DNA of 64,000 bases. It comes from Evernia prunastri. Taxonomy: Eukaryota; Ascomycota; Lecanoromycetes; Lecanorales; Parmeliaceae. The position numbers and the translations under genes are program-made. Of this stretch, positions 54,833 to 64,000 are shown piece by piece. The stretch covers positions 248,001-312,000 of the forward strand of contig NKYR01000035.1 in the NCBI GenBank assembly GCA_003184365.1, in the 5' to 3' direction. The notes beneath the pieces were generated by a model that made no database searches, was not told where the DNA came from, and was given only the letters and a program-made list of their open reading frames with translations. How positions within the stretch are numbered: position 1 is the stretch's first letter; each line of letters starts with the position of its first letter.

Positions 54833-56587
54833 CTAGGGCTGACCAACAGCAGCACCAGGGAACTGTGCGGCAAACGCGTCATTGTAGTTTGCTAGATGCA
54901 CGTTAGCATACCGATCACCCAATGCATCTTCTCTCAGAAGGTGAACTTACCAATCTTAGCACAGCTCGGGTCAACAAAAGGTGAAATCTTCGTCTGCAAC
55001 AGGTTCAGCGCCCCACCAAGCGCATTGCCGAGGGCCTCGCTCCTCAGGAAATCCGGCACGATTGCCAAAGTCAGCTGGTAGAAGAAGCACACGAACTTCG
55101 TCGGATTGGTGAGGTCAGAGGTTTGGTAGGCGCCGCCGGTGATGTTGCCGAGGTCGGCGCCCGTGAAGGTGTTGACTTCGCCCGTGTTGCCGCCCACGGA
55201 GACGGCCTCGGGGACGACGGCGGCGATCTGCACGAGGTCTTGGGCAAATGAGACTGGGCTGTATTCGTTGGCGGCGCCGAGGGGGCGGCGGTACCTGAGG
55301 AAAGGTCAGCATTTGCATGTGCTCAGGGCTTGGCGACGTACCAGTTGTCTGGGATACGCTCGTAGCCAGGGGTCCATGACAGTGTGCCATCGGCTGCTTC
55401 GGTGATTGCGAAGAAGGATTTGAGGGTTTCTTTGTCCAAAATGCCATTCGGGTACTCGGCAGAATGATTTGACATCAAGGCCGCTGTTTTCAATGAGCAC
55501 GCGTTTGGTCTTGACAAGCTAACAGACAACGTACGAATGAATGTGTGGGCAGCGTTTGATACTGCTATGCCGGCGAAGGGTGCAAAAAAGAAATAGGGAT
55601 TCGTGGTCAGAGAGTTGTCGAAGGTGTACTTTCGATGTTGTATGCTATACATCACTCAGCGCTCTGATAAGATGTGTAGTTGGGACGCTGTTGGACTTAC
55701 AGCGTTGGGAGGTCATAATTCGGGACTGCGGCAGATTTTTGCAGGTCGTACAAAGCTTGAAACTTTGGGATTCTGACGCTCTGTAGGGCTTCATTAGCAA
55801 AGGATCTAGAACGGTGGATACGTTTTGGAGCTTGCCGAGACATCTCCATTGTAGAGGTAATAGTCTACATTAATGATCAGCAGACGAAAGTCAGATTCTC
55901 TCGAGATCCTGTTGTTGAACATACCGCCACGCGCAATACTCGCATCCGACTCATATTTGTTGTGGCTTCCAGACAATCCGTCTCCGGCGCCAAGAATAGG
56001 CGAGGTCACAGTCTGCGGCTGTTTGCTTCCAATGCTCCATGTATCCCCACTGATGATGTCTTAGCATTTGGCATTTATCAATGGAATCATTAGACAGGAG
56101 CACTTACACAACATCTCCGTCGACAAGCGTAGCATACACCGTCAATGGGATACCAAAGTCCTGAGCAAGACCTGGGCCCGATTAGAGTCCCAGACCAAAT
56201 GCTTGTATGAGGAGACTGACCGTAGACCGTCTCGGTGGCAGTTGCACCGGTATCAAGGGAAACAACCCCACTGTGAGGGAAGTATCCATGATTGGCAAGA
56301 GCGTTGAGTCCAGGGCAGGGACCACGGAGGTCGTTGGGTCCTGGCGCCACCCAAGCATGTTCACCAGTAACGTCGACCAACTGATCTTCGCTGAAAGTGG
56401 TGAATGGGATATTTCCTGGTCCGCTCTGTCTCTTCTCATTATGTGGTTCTTCTGCTTTCGGCGCGTCTCGCTCTTTGAGATGTTGTTTCATGAACTCAGG
56501 GTCCTGAAGGGCTCGCTCCGCATATTGACATAGAGCTAGCGTCTTAGTCGTCAGGGCAAGACCAAGAATGGCGGATGTGAACTTCAT
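54833..56587 (-). CDS. Secreted heme-thiolate peroxidase (chloroperoxidase/peroxygenase family)
   Basis: Peroxidase_2-family enzyme using hydrogen peroxide for halogenation, oxidation or oxygen insertion. Nine exons, 56587-56221, 56171-56108, 56049-55925, 55864-55842, 55780-55701, 55644-55535, 55483-55342, 55294-54951 and 54891-54833, keep frame (437 residues). The signal peptide is MKFTSAILGLALTTKTLALC. The axial-Cys motif is DLRGPCPGLNALANHGYFP; the second motif is NKYESDASIARGDYYLYNGD, carrying the distal Glu and Asp region. Later blocks NHSAEYPNG, LKSFFAITE and RIPDNWYRR are family-typical. A 23-nt exon (55864-55842) and a GTCTCG donor with a TGCTAATG branch site resolve an apparent frame break. 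It appears intact. Chloroperoxidase and unspecific peroxygenase activities cannot be separated by eye. Confidence 0.85.
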
Positions 56588-59001
56588 GATGTCCAAGAAT
56601 CAAGTGATTGAAATATTTTTGTGATGTACAGGAAATGTTGTGAGCTCCACGCTGGAGGAGAGTTCTTATACCTTTTGTGGACTGCTCGATGATCGGGATG
56701 GTCTCGAATCTGATGACGAGCTATTCACAGCATGATTCACGCACTCAGTCAAAGGCTGCCTTCGAAATGACAATGGTTGGGTTGCTGGCCAATGAAAGTT
56801 TCGGAAAGGGCCCCCATGACTCGCCGGTCCTTGTGTATGCCGTGCATTCCTCGAAGTAGCCGAGCCTACATGTAACCTAGTAATGTTAATTCAGCAAACG
56901 CCATCACTTGTTGCCGCAGATGCCGAAGAGAAGGCTTTGAAGAGAGATGGTAGACAGCCATGAATCATGATACATAACGTGGCTTGGCAAGCACGAGGGG
57001 GTGAAGAAGCTTACCTGTTCACACAAAGACGAAGCTCCTGTTCAAAGCAATATAGAAAACAGAGCGATGATAATAGCAATAGATCGATTGGTGCACCCTA
57101 TGTCGGGAAAGCGGCGCATATGGATGGAGGGAGGCCAGGGATCCGCGACCAATCCCGAAAGGCGAATTCAAGCATTGCTGAAAATGATATCTCGGTGCAG
57201 GTAGACAACATAGAAGATTGATGACCAAGCCTAATGTGGAACAATATGTGTGGAATGGTGCGATCTGGGCGCAGCTTACATGTGCAGCTGATGATGCGAA
57301 AACCAAGGTAAGATGGCGTGCTCCGCGTCTGAAATACCACGCTAGGCTTAGATAGGAAAATCGAACTGCCTCAACAATGTAGAGTTTCATCCGGCACCTG
57401 TGATATATTTTCGGAGATAACCCTCTGTCTCAGCGATGACAGAGCTCAAGAGGCGCCAAGTATGCTGTTCGGATGAACGGATTGCATCCATACTCGTCGT
57501 GAAGAGGACGTCGCGCGGCGTCCGGTATGACTCCGCGATCGTACCTCCCCTTGAACCGAGGCCAGAATCTCACGTTTCCGGCCGGCATTTGGAAATGTGG
57601 TCTGCGGTGGCAGAAGTACAGATGCTTCTGGCTTGATGCCACACCTAGAAACTGGGTCTGGACGGCTCTCTCAGGAGGTTACATTTTTCAGAGGTCTGGT
57701 GCGGCGGCATGACCATTCGAGCGTTACGCCATCACCTTCCTGGGTTCATAGCACGCCTCCTATCGATAGCGACGAGGGTCTTTGGACTATTGTGGCTCAT
57801 CGTTTTCTCTGGTCAGCAGATCAGCAGCTCAAAAGCTGGGCACGCAATCACCGCCCCCCAAAGGCATCATCATCCGTTCTCAAAAGAGATATTGACCATA
57901 CACCATCTCCGAAATGTTCCGTAGTAACCGCATCATTGAGCTCTGGACGATCTCGGGTCCTAGTAGATTCCATCAATGCTGCTACCCTTCCCCTATCGAT
58001 GCATCTTGGAGTTGGGCGTATTCAGAAGGGTCACATCGAGTCTCGTTCAATTGTAAGGGCGTGCGATCGATCGATCGATCAATCAGTATATAGGACTCAG
58101 ATTTTAGCTTGTCGGCTTCTCATGCTTTCCTACGAGAGAAAAGTTCAGCGCTGTGCCTACCATCAAGACACGGGCTGGAAACTGTCGGCGACGCAATCGA
58201 CAACCGAGAAAACTTGATTGGATTTCTTGGGACGAGGAAATAAGATTGTCATGGTTGTCATCTTGTTCTGGCGACGCGCCAAAAGCCGAGAAGGAAATGA
58301 AACCTTCATCCAGCTTTTTTGCCCTCTCGACAGGGGTTTTGCTATGTGCTCTTAGCAAAATGGTGCGCAGAGAGCGAGAATCTCAGATGAAGTTCGGGTC
58401 CATTAATGACCCAGAAAAGGTGATATGGACTTTCCCCAAAGGATTACGTGAAGCCGATCTCTTCGGCCGATGCTCAACAACATGTACAGGCGCAATTAGC
58501 AAGCAAGCAGGGGAGTATTGGTTAGGATCTGAGAAGGACGCGTTGCCCGAAAAGAATTGTTATTGATGTCAAAGCCAGCACACGTATAATGTTCCCATGG
58601 AGTTCATTCTTTATCCGAGGGAAATTGAGCTTTTGTAATTAGATACATCCCTTCTATTTGGTATTCATCAACATGTACATGAGTTTAGGAACCTGAAAAA
58701 TCGTGCGCGGGACCAGAGGTGAAAAGGAAACCTGGCGCTAATCTCAATCAAGCTAGTCTCCAATGTTACTCCCCCACTCAACCCTAGTTTTTGAATACTG
58801 CGTAGGATTTGACAGTGTGGAGGTATCTAGCTGTTGACCAACACAACATGTCACCAACTCAACAGGTACCCTTGGTCAGTATGTTCATGAGAACATTGCA
58901 GTTGCTCTCTCTATAAGGTTCGTGACGGTAGAATTGGGGAACACACAAGGCAAGATCATGAAGACTGCTAACGACGCTGCTAGTGATCCAGAAAGAATCA
59001 G
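56588..59001. other. Gene-poor region
   Basis: This 2.4-kb stretch contains the peroxidase promoter and the 3' flank of the fusion gene. Open stretches at 57597-58217 and 58153-58566 have no ATG at their 5' end and no recognisable motif. A short GATC repeat lies near 58064-58082. Confidence 0.4.
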
Positions 59002-61847
59002 TCACTGCTTGTCCTTCCTCTCCCTATACACATCGCCTGTTAACGATATTTCGAATCCCTCATCCTTCCCACGGCCCTCGGCCTCCAGCTTGCGTACAAG
59101 GGGCAGGACCTGGTCTCCGAATTGCTGAATTTCCTCGTCATAGTGAAGGAATGCGACCAAAAGGATGTTGATACCTAGGGACTTGAGAAGCAATATACGG
59201 TCGGCAATCTGCTCCGGGGTGCCAATAAGCTTGGTCTTGAAGCCATCGTTGTATTGCACCAGGTCCTCGAATTTGGAATTCGCCCACATGCCTGTCTTGT
59301 TGGCTGTCGAGGCACCAGCGTTCTGAACCGCGTCCGCAAATGCCTCGACGGCCTCCTTGTTTGCCTTGCCTTGGATCTCTTCCAGTACTCTAATTGCTTC
59401 TTCTTCGGTCTCTCGAGCAATGACGAAACCATTCAAGGCGAACTTGACCTCGCCAGCTCGGCCGTGCTTCTCTGCGCGTTCTTTGACATCTGAAATCTGA
59501 GTCTGGAAGCCCTCTAGGGTGTTGCCATTCATGAAGTAGTAGTCGGATACGGTGGCAGCATTCTCTCTTGCGTCCACGGAATTTCCACCTTGGAAAATCT
59601 CGGGATATGGTCGGCCTGGCCGTGCAATTGGCTTCGGCTTGAGAGGATAATCGTGGAACTGGTAGAAGTCGCCTTTGAAGTTGAACTGGTCTTGTGTCCA
59701 TATCCCTTTCAAGCAGGCTATGAACTCTCGGCTTCGCCGGTATCTCTCTCCGTGGTCGAGCCACCATTGGCCGATTGACGTGAACTCCTGTTTGAACCAT
59801 CCGGACACCACGTTGACGGCAATACGTCCTTTGGTATAATTGTCGATGCTAGCAATCTGTTTTGCGGCTATGGCTGGATTCCATGGCCCCGGAAGCAAGG
59901 CTGCCATTACAGTAAGACGTTCGGTGAAGTGGAGTAGCGCTTGAGAAAAGGAAACCGATTCGTGTTGATTCTCTTACCCGCCTGTCAGGTTCTTATTCAA
60001 AAGGGGGACAAGAAGACATACCTGCTCCGTAACCCGCCATAAACCTGATCTGGGTCAAGGCATACTCGAAGCCCACTCTCTCTGCAGTCTTGGCGTATTC
60101 TACGTTCCGCTCGAAGGACCACCCAGTCCGCTGTTCGATTTTCGAGATAACCAATCCTCCTGAGACATTGGGTACCCAGTATCTGTACGTAGATGCAGTC
60201 AGCGTTAATCTGGGCTGCTGTAGGAACGCACATACGCAAACTTAATACGCGAAGGGTTTGCGTTCAACTTGTCTGCGTAGTCGAGGTTGTCAAGTTTCTC
60301 TTTGCCCTCGAGTGCTGTCCCATTTGTTGCAGTGTGTCCATTTGCCTCGATTGTTGATTTGTTCCCAATCGGGACAACAATGCGCTTTGCAGATACCGAA
60401 CCATCTCTCAACCTGTCGAGGGCTTCATTGATGCCTTCTAGACCTCCATCTGCGAGAGCAATATCTGGAGGCTCCAGTCCCTTGGCTATCAGAAGCTGTT
60501 CCAACCAACGCATGGCAGTTTCCCCCAAAGCTGGCACATTATGGAAGACTTTGATAGGTACGCTGTGATACTTGACACCTGGAAGCCTCACTTTGGGCAG
60601 CCCAGTCAAGCCGACTAAATGCGCTTTCTGTCCTCCTTCAGAACGTTGGAGGCTTTCTTGGAGTTGTGCTGCCGTCTCCTTGCCGACAGCGTCCAAAGCA
60701 AAGCGTAATTTCCCTTTCGTCACACTGCGAATGATCTGAACGGCTCGCGAGGGGTCCTGCCTGTCGACCAGGACATCTGCGCCTAAGTCGACCAGTCGAG
60801 AACCATGCTTGACAACATCCGCCACACATATAGTTCTCAAACCAATCATTTTGGCAAGCTGGATTGCCATTGAGCCGGTGCTCGATGACGCTGTTTGATT
60901 AGAACAGATCGCAGAATAGCAGCAGTAAACTTACCTCCCCAAATAGCAAACCAATCTCCTTTTTGGGGACGTTCCTCATCCTTGATACCGTCAAAACACT
61001 CTTCTCGGATGTCTTCTGGAATCTTATCTTGATCCAACTTTCGGAGAAGACTAAGCAAATCAGGGCCTTCGGATGTTTCCATGGTGCTGGCAAAATCCAA
61101 TCCCAAAGAGATACCCAGTGCCAATAGCGCGCTTACAAAAGCAACCCCGATAGCTGCGCCTGTGTTTACCGACAGCTCCGCCGGCAATCTTGCGACATTG
61201 AAGTCCGTTGTTACTAAGTATTCCTGATATGCGGCTTTCCGGACATCTCGATAATCAGTAGACGGACCGAAGACCTTGTTATGCGTCAGTCTGTAGTCAT
61301 CTGTCCTTTCGATGTTTGGAAACGTACTACATCGCCGGCTTTAATTCTAGAGCTTCCCTTGGAAGTCTTGACGACGATACCCGCAAAGTCTCGACCATTG
61401 ACCCAGGGAAATGAAGGGATGCCGAAATCATAATCGCTGCATCATGCATCAGTGTTGCGTGTTGAAATTAGCAATGGATAGCATATACGGGCCCTTCCAA
61501 TCCTGACATGCCAGTCAGCGTCAGTCAAGAGACGAACTCGCGGAGTCACAACTTACCACCGGATTCAAACCAATTGCGACGACCTTCGAATGTCAGCTCT
61601 GTGCTTAAAAAACAGACATTCTTCTTACTTGTACCAAGATCTCTCGATCCGATCGAAGTTCCGGTATCTCACCGGCTTTTTCTAGGCAATATCTCTGTCG
61701 AGGCCCGTGCAACTGCAATATCTCTTGCTGGGGCTTTGGAAGGTGCTGAAACGCATCATGATGGTCTCCGTTCAAATGAGTTGCGTTTCCGTATCCGTTT
61801 GTCTGCGGCTTTCCGCTGCCATTTTCTTCGCGCAAAATTGAAGGCAT
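59002..61847 (-). CDS. Fusion: medium-chain dehydrogenase/reductase + SfnG-type FMNH2 monooxygenase
   Basis: Eight exons, 61847-61629, 61583-61557, 61502-61489, 61436-61328, 61274-60935, 60890-60236, 60182-60022 and 59972-59002, form one frame of 831 residues; the third exon is only 14 nt. Residues about 60-430 are a zinc-free MDR oxidoreductase: ILVQVVAIGLNPVDWKGP, PWVNGRDFAGIVV, and the nucleotide loop WGASSSTGSMAIQLAKMIG. A 30-residue Asn/Thr/Gly linker leads without a stop into KFAYWVPNVSGGLVISKIEQ, the natural start of bacterial dimethyl-sulfone monooxygenase SfnG. That half continues with RFMAGYGAENQHESVSF, LLPGPWNPAIAAKQIASIDN, IAVNVVSGWFKQEF, HDYPLKPKP, VQYNDGFKTKLIGTP and LHYDEEIQQFG, so the luciferase-like barrel is complete. 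SfnG converts dimethyl sulfone to methanesulfinate plus formaldehyde using FMNH2. The MDR half may supply reducing power or act on a linked substrate; this is inference. Both halves are full length. It is divergent from the acetate-transporter gene. Confidence 0.85.
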
Positions 61848-62370
61848 TTCTACGGTTGATTGAACATTGCAGGAGAGCTATTGTTACAACGGCTACGATA
61901 ATTCTACTATGGCGCTTAACTGTCCCAGTATCACGCACACAAAAGCCTAGACTTACCGTTAATACCTTCCCTACTGTTATCGGGGAGATACTTTCACGTC
62001 GAAATTGCGGGGCCAAGCATTGCGTGGTCTCTCGCTGCGTGTGGTGATCCTTCCATACAGCACGTTTCGAAGCTGGTGCCCCTCTCATTGGGCTGACTTG
62101 GCATATGTCGTTATCCCGCATCATGTCTTATGGCGCAATGAAGGCGTGATCGCTTGGTTGCAGATGCCCGCTGCAGATCACCAACATGCTGCTCCCGGGC
62201 GCTAGTCCTCTAGCAATACCTACCTTAATCACCTTCCTAAGGTAGTTGATAACGGGAGGCTTTACTATGAACAAACATCCATTAATTGACGTTCACTCAC
62301 GAGCTTTGATACATTTTGCAAATTGTACTTGCCAGACCTGCTCGCAGAGCCGTGCCATTGCCTTTTCATC
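61848..62370. promoter_or_regulatory. Divergent promoter, fusion gene / acetate transporter
   Basis: This 523-nt gap separates the divergent starts. One CreA-like GCGGGG hexamer lies at 62007-62012. No other element is recognised. Confidence 0.35.
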
Positions 62371-63376
62371 ATGGCCCACGAAAACCGAATCACCCAGCTC
62401 GAAGACATCGCAAACCGCAGTCCGCAACATGAAGGGAAATGGGACGCCCTCGCCGCCGGCGAAATGAGTGCATCGTCGTCACACAGCGGAACGACATACC
62501 TCGTGCCAGTCCCCGTAACTCTGAAAGCACAGCTTGGAAGCCCGGTCAAGACACATGTTCTCCCAGGCCCGTGACGTAACAACTAACCGATTTTCTCAGA
62601 CTGCCCTAGCCATTGGTGCCTTTTCCACGACTCTGACGACGTTGGCATTGGCCTTAATGGAGTTCAGAGGCCTCACGATCACGAACGTCTTTATCGGCAA
62701 CTTTTTCTTCGTCGCAGGTCTCCTTCCCTTGCTCTCAGCTTTAGACGTCACTCGGTATGCTGATTTATCGGAAAAGGGATCGGCATGGTCATATCCGCGC
62801 AATGGGAACTTGTCCTTGGAAACACGTATGCGTATACTGTTCTCTCTGCATTCGGATTCTTCTATGGTGGCTTTGGTGCTATTATTACGCCTCTGTTTGG
62901 AGTTCAGGCGGCCTATGGAACAGATACAGCAGGGTATAACAATGCGCTGGGGTTTTTTGTGCTCAGTAAGTGAAGTCTCACCCAAGGTCTGTAAATGCTG
63001 AACTTGGCAGTGTGGGCCGTCTGGAATTTCTTCTTCTTGCTTGGATCTTTGCCGCTGTGAGTCTTCTCCGGGAAGGAATCTACTGCCATGATGTTTGTGC
63101 TAAGGAAATCTTAGAAATCTGGTTTACATCGGTATTTTCTTTACAGTGCAGATGGCTTTCACATTGGTCGCGGCCTCTTATTTTGCAGCAGCCGATGGGC
63201 GCGCGGGTACGGCATTAGGGCTCAAGAAGACAGCAGGGGCATTCGCCTTCCTCAGTGGGCTTCTGGGCTACTATACTGTCGCAAATTTGATGTGTCAAGA
63301 AGCCATGTTTTTTTCGTTCCCCATGGGAGATACAAGCAGGTTCTTCTCGGCAAAGAAACCACAAAACGGATCTTGA
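62371..63376 (+). CDS. GPR1/FUN34/YaaH family (acetate) transporter
   Basis: Plasma-membrane carrier family with six transmembrane helices that takes up acetate and other small monocarboxylates, or exports ammonium. Five exons, 62371-62544, 62600-62717, 62777-62965, 63011-63056 and 63115-63376, give 262 residues. Helices are evident: TALAIGAFSTTLTTLALALM, NVFIGNFFFVAGIGMVISAQ, YAYTVLSAFGFFYGGFGAII, VWNFFFLLGSLPLNLVYIGI and onward. The C-terminus has CQEAMFFSFPMGDTSRF, typical of fungal members. The usual NPAPLGL-type signature appears as SPTALAIGAF, a variant in one fungal subgroup, so substrate may differ from acetate. Intron 2 uses a GTCTCC donor. Co-occurrence with PEPCK 60 kb away is not linkage. 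Confidence 0.87.
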
Positions 63377-64000
63377 GACAAAGACGCATTGATCTGGCCA
63401 TAGACCCGGCAAATCATACAATCAAACGCGAAGGCTGGAACAGGTGCTGATCTATGCAAGAGATATCCAGTATCCAATAGTAATGCCCTACACGGCTTGA
63501 GGCGTAGCTCATGCCGTCCAGCTGTTGGACTGTTCAATGATCCAGCCACTTGGGCTGGGATCTTCCTTTTCCGTCGCCGTCGTTCCTCACGGTGTTTGCT
63601 CCGATTGAAACTTCGGCACCGTAGCCGCAACAATACGTGCAACTGCGAAAGATCTAGACCCGGTCACGCCTTATGCAGCTGCAGGGATCAGATCCAAATA
63701 CTCCGAGTTGTCATGCAGGGTCTGCATAGGCGGACATGTAGGTGCTAAACCCCCTCCCTGGATGACGATCTCCGCATCTGCCAACGTGTGTGATCGGCTC
63801 GATTTCAATCACTGCCACTAAAACGTTTAAGAAAAAGCCGAGATATGATAGGAGGAGCACGCCATTCTTAGTTGGATGCTACCCTTCGTGCATATCAAGG
63901 AGATGGCGTGCTCTCACATGGTACCGCCGAATGCCTGCCTTTGTCTGTCCCCAGTGTTTCGAGGAGTGGTTACCAGATTCTCCAACGGCTCGACTCCTCA
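63377..64000. other. Terminal intergenic sequence
   Basis: The last 624 nt hold the transporter 3' flank. A basic minus-strand frame at 63295-63642 overlaps the transporter's last exon and lacks any motif. No gene is called. Confidence 0.4.

Noticed and set aside
55785..55860. Apparent frameshift in the peroxidase gene
   Set aside because: Three frames each look partly coding here, which suggested deletions. A 61-nt intron (GTCTCG...TGCTAATG...CTACAG) joins flanking exons in frame and gives the expected NGD-SVRIPKFQ block, so the gene is intact.
57597..58217. 206-codon open stretch on the plus strand
   Set aside because: It begins at GTG with no upstream ATG in frame, shows no motif or hydrophobic pattern, and overlaps other equally open frames; likely chance in GC-balanced DNA.
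58153..58566. 137-codon open stretch on the plus strand
   Set aside because: It begins at GTG, has no recognisable family, and lacks splice partners.
46991..63376. Classical secondary-metabolite gene cluster
   Set aside because: No polyketide synthase, peptide synthetase, terpene cyclase or cluster regulator is present among the genes; one P450 and one peroxidase are not enough.
1..64000. tRNA, rRNA or CRISPR features
   Set aside because: Reading for B-box-like GGTTCRANNCC segments with a paired arm, for conserved rRNA blocks and for regularly spaced direct repeats gave nothing convincing. A covariance-model search would be decisive for tRNA.

Overview
The window is nuclear DNA of a filamentous ascomycete fungus (Pezizomycotina; I cannot fix the class). 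Genes lie on both strands, separated by short intergenic gaps. They are split by many 45-200 nt introns with GT(A/G)...CTRAY...AG signals. The proteins are fungal (copper-fist regulator, Kar5/Tht1, Rsc9, ICP55, Bfr2), and one dead DNA transposon shows C-to-T type decay. I rebuilt exon structures by hand from splice signals and checked that every multi-exon model keeps an open frame. I saw no rRNA, tRNA, CRISPR or bacterial operon.

Region 1 (0-24.6 kb) is dense housekeeping DNA. It holds PEP carboxykinase (-), a SIRT5-type sirtuin (-), the mitochondrial aminopeptidase ICP55 (+), nuclear-fusion protein Kar5/Tht1 (-), mitochondrial ribosomal protein uL6m (+), an uncharacterised Ulp1-protease-like protein with a UBA-like tail (-), branched-chain ketoacid dehydrogenase E1-alpha (-), COQ5 (+), a probable Rec114 (-), Rsc9 (-) and splicing factor Saf4/CCDC130 (+). 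Several pairs are divergent and share short promoters. The sirtuin/ICP55 promoter carries three perfect TGAGTCA sites.

Region 2 (24.6-43.5 kb) holds a small cryptic three-exon gene, a tandem pair of F-box-like paralogues, Rad4/XPC (-), a disordered basic protein (+), Bfr2/AATF (-), a degenerate Tc1/mariner element (38876-40854) with a solo LTR nested in it (40008-40232, 5-bp target duplications), a 91-residue membrane protein (+) and a copper-fist transcription factor (-).

Region 3 (43.5-64 kb) is gene-poor and accessory in character. It holds an 8-cysteine secreted protein (-), an intact cytochrome P450 (+), the wreck of a second P450 of a different type (+), a secreted heme-thiolate peroxidase/peroxygenase (-), an unusual fusion of a medium-chain dehydrogenase/reductase with an SfnG-type flavin monooxygenase (-), and a GPR1/FUN34/YaaH (acetate) transporter (+). 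It reads as an oxidative, catabolic and secreted repertoire rather than a classical biosynthetic cluster, since no PKS, NRPS or terpene synthase is present.

The most novel-looking item is the dehydrogenase-monooxygenase fusion at 59002-61847. It is followed by the Ulp1/UBA-like protein, the nested transposon/LTR and the triple TGAGTCA promoter.
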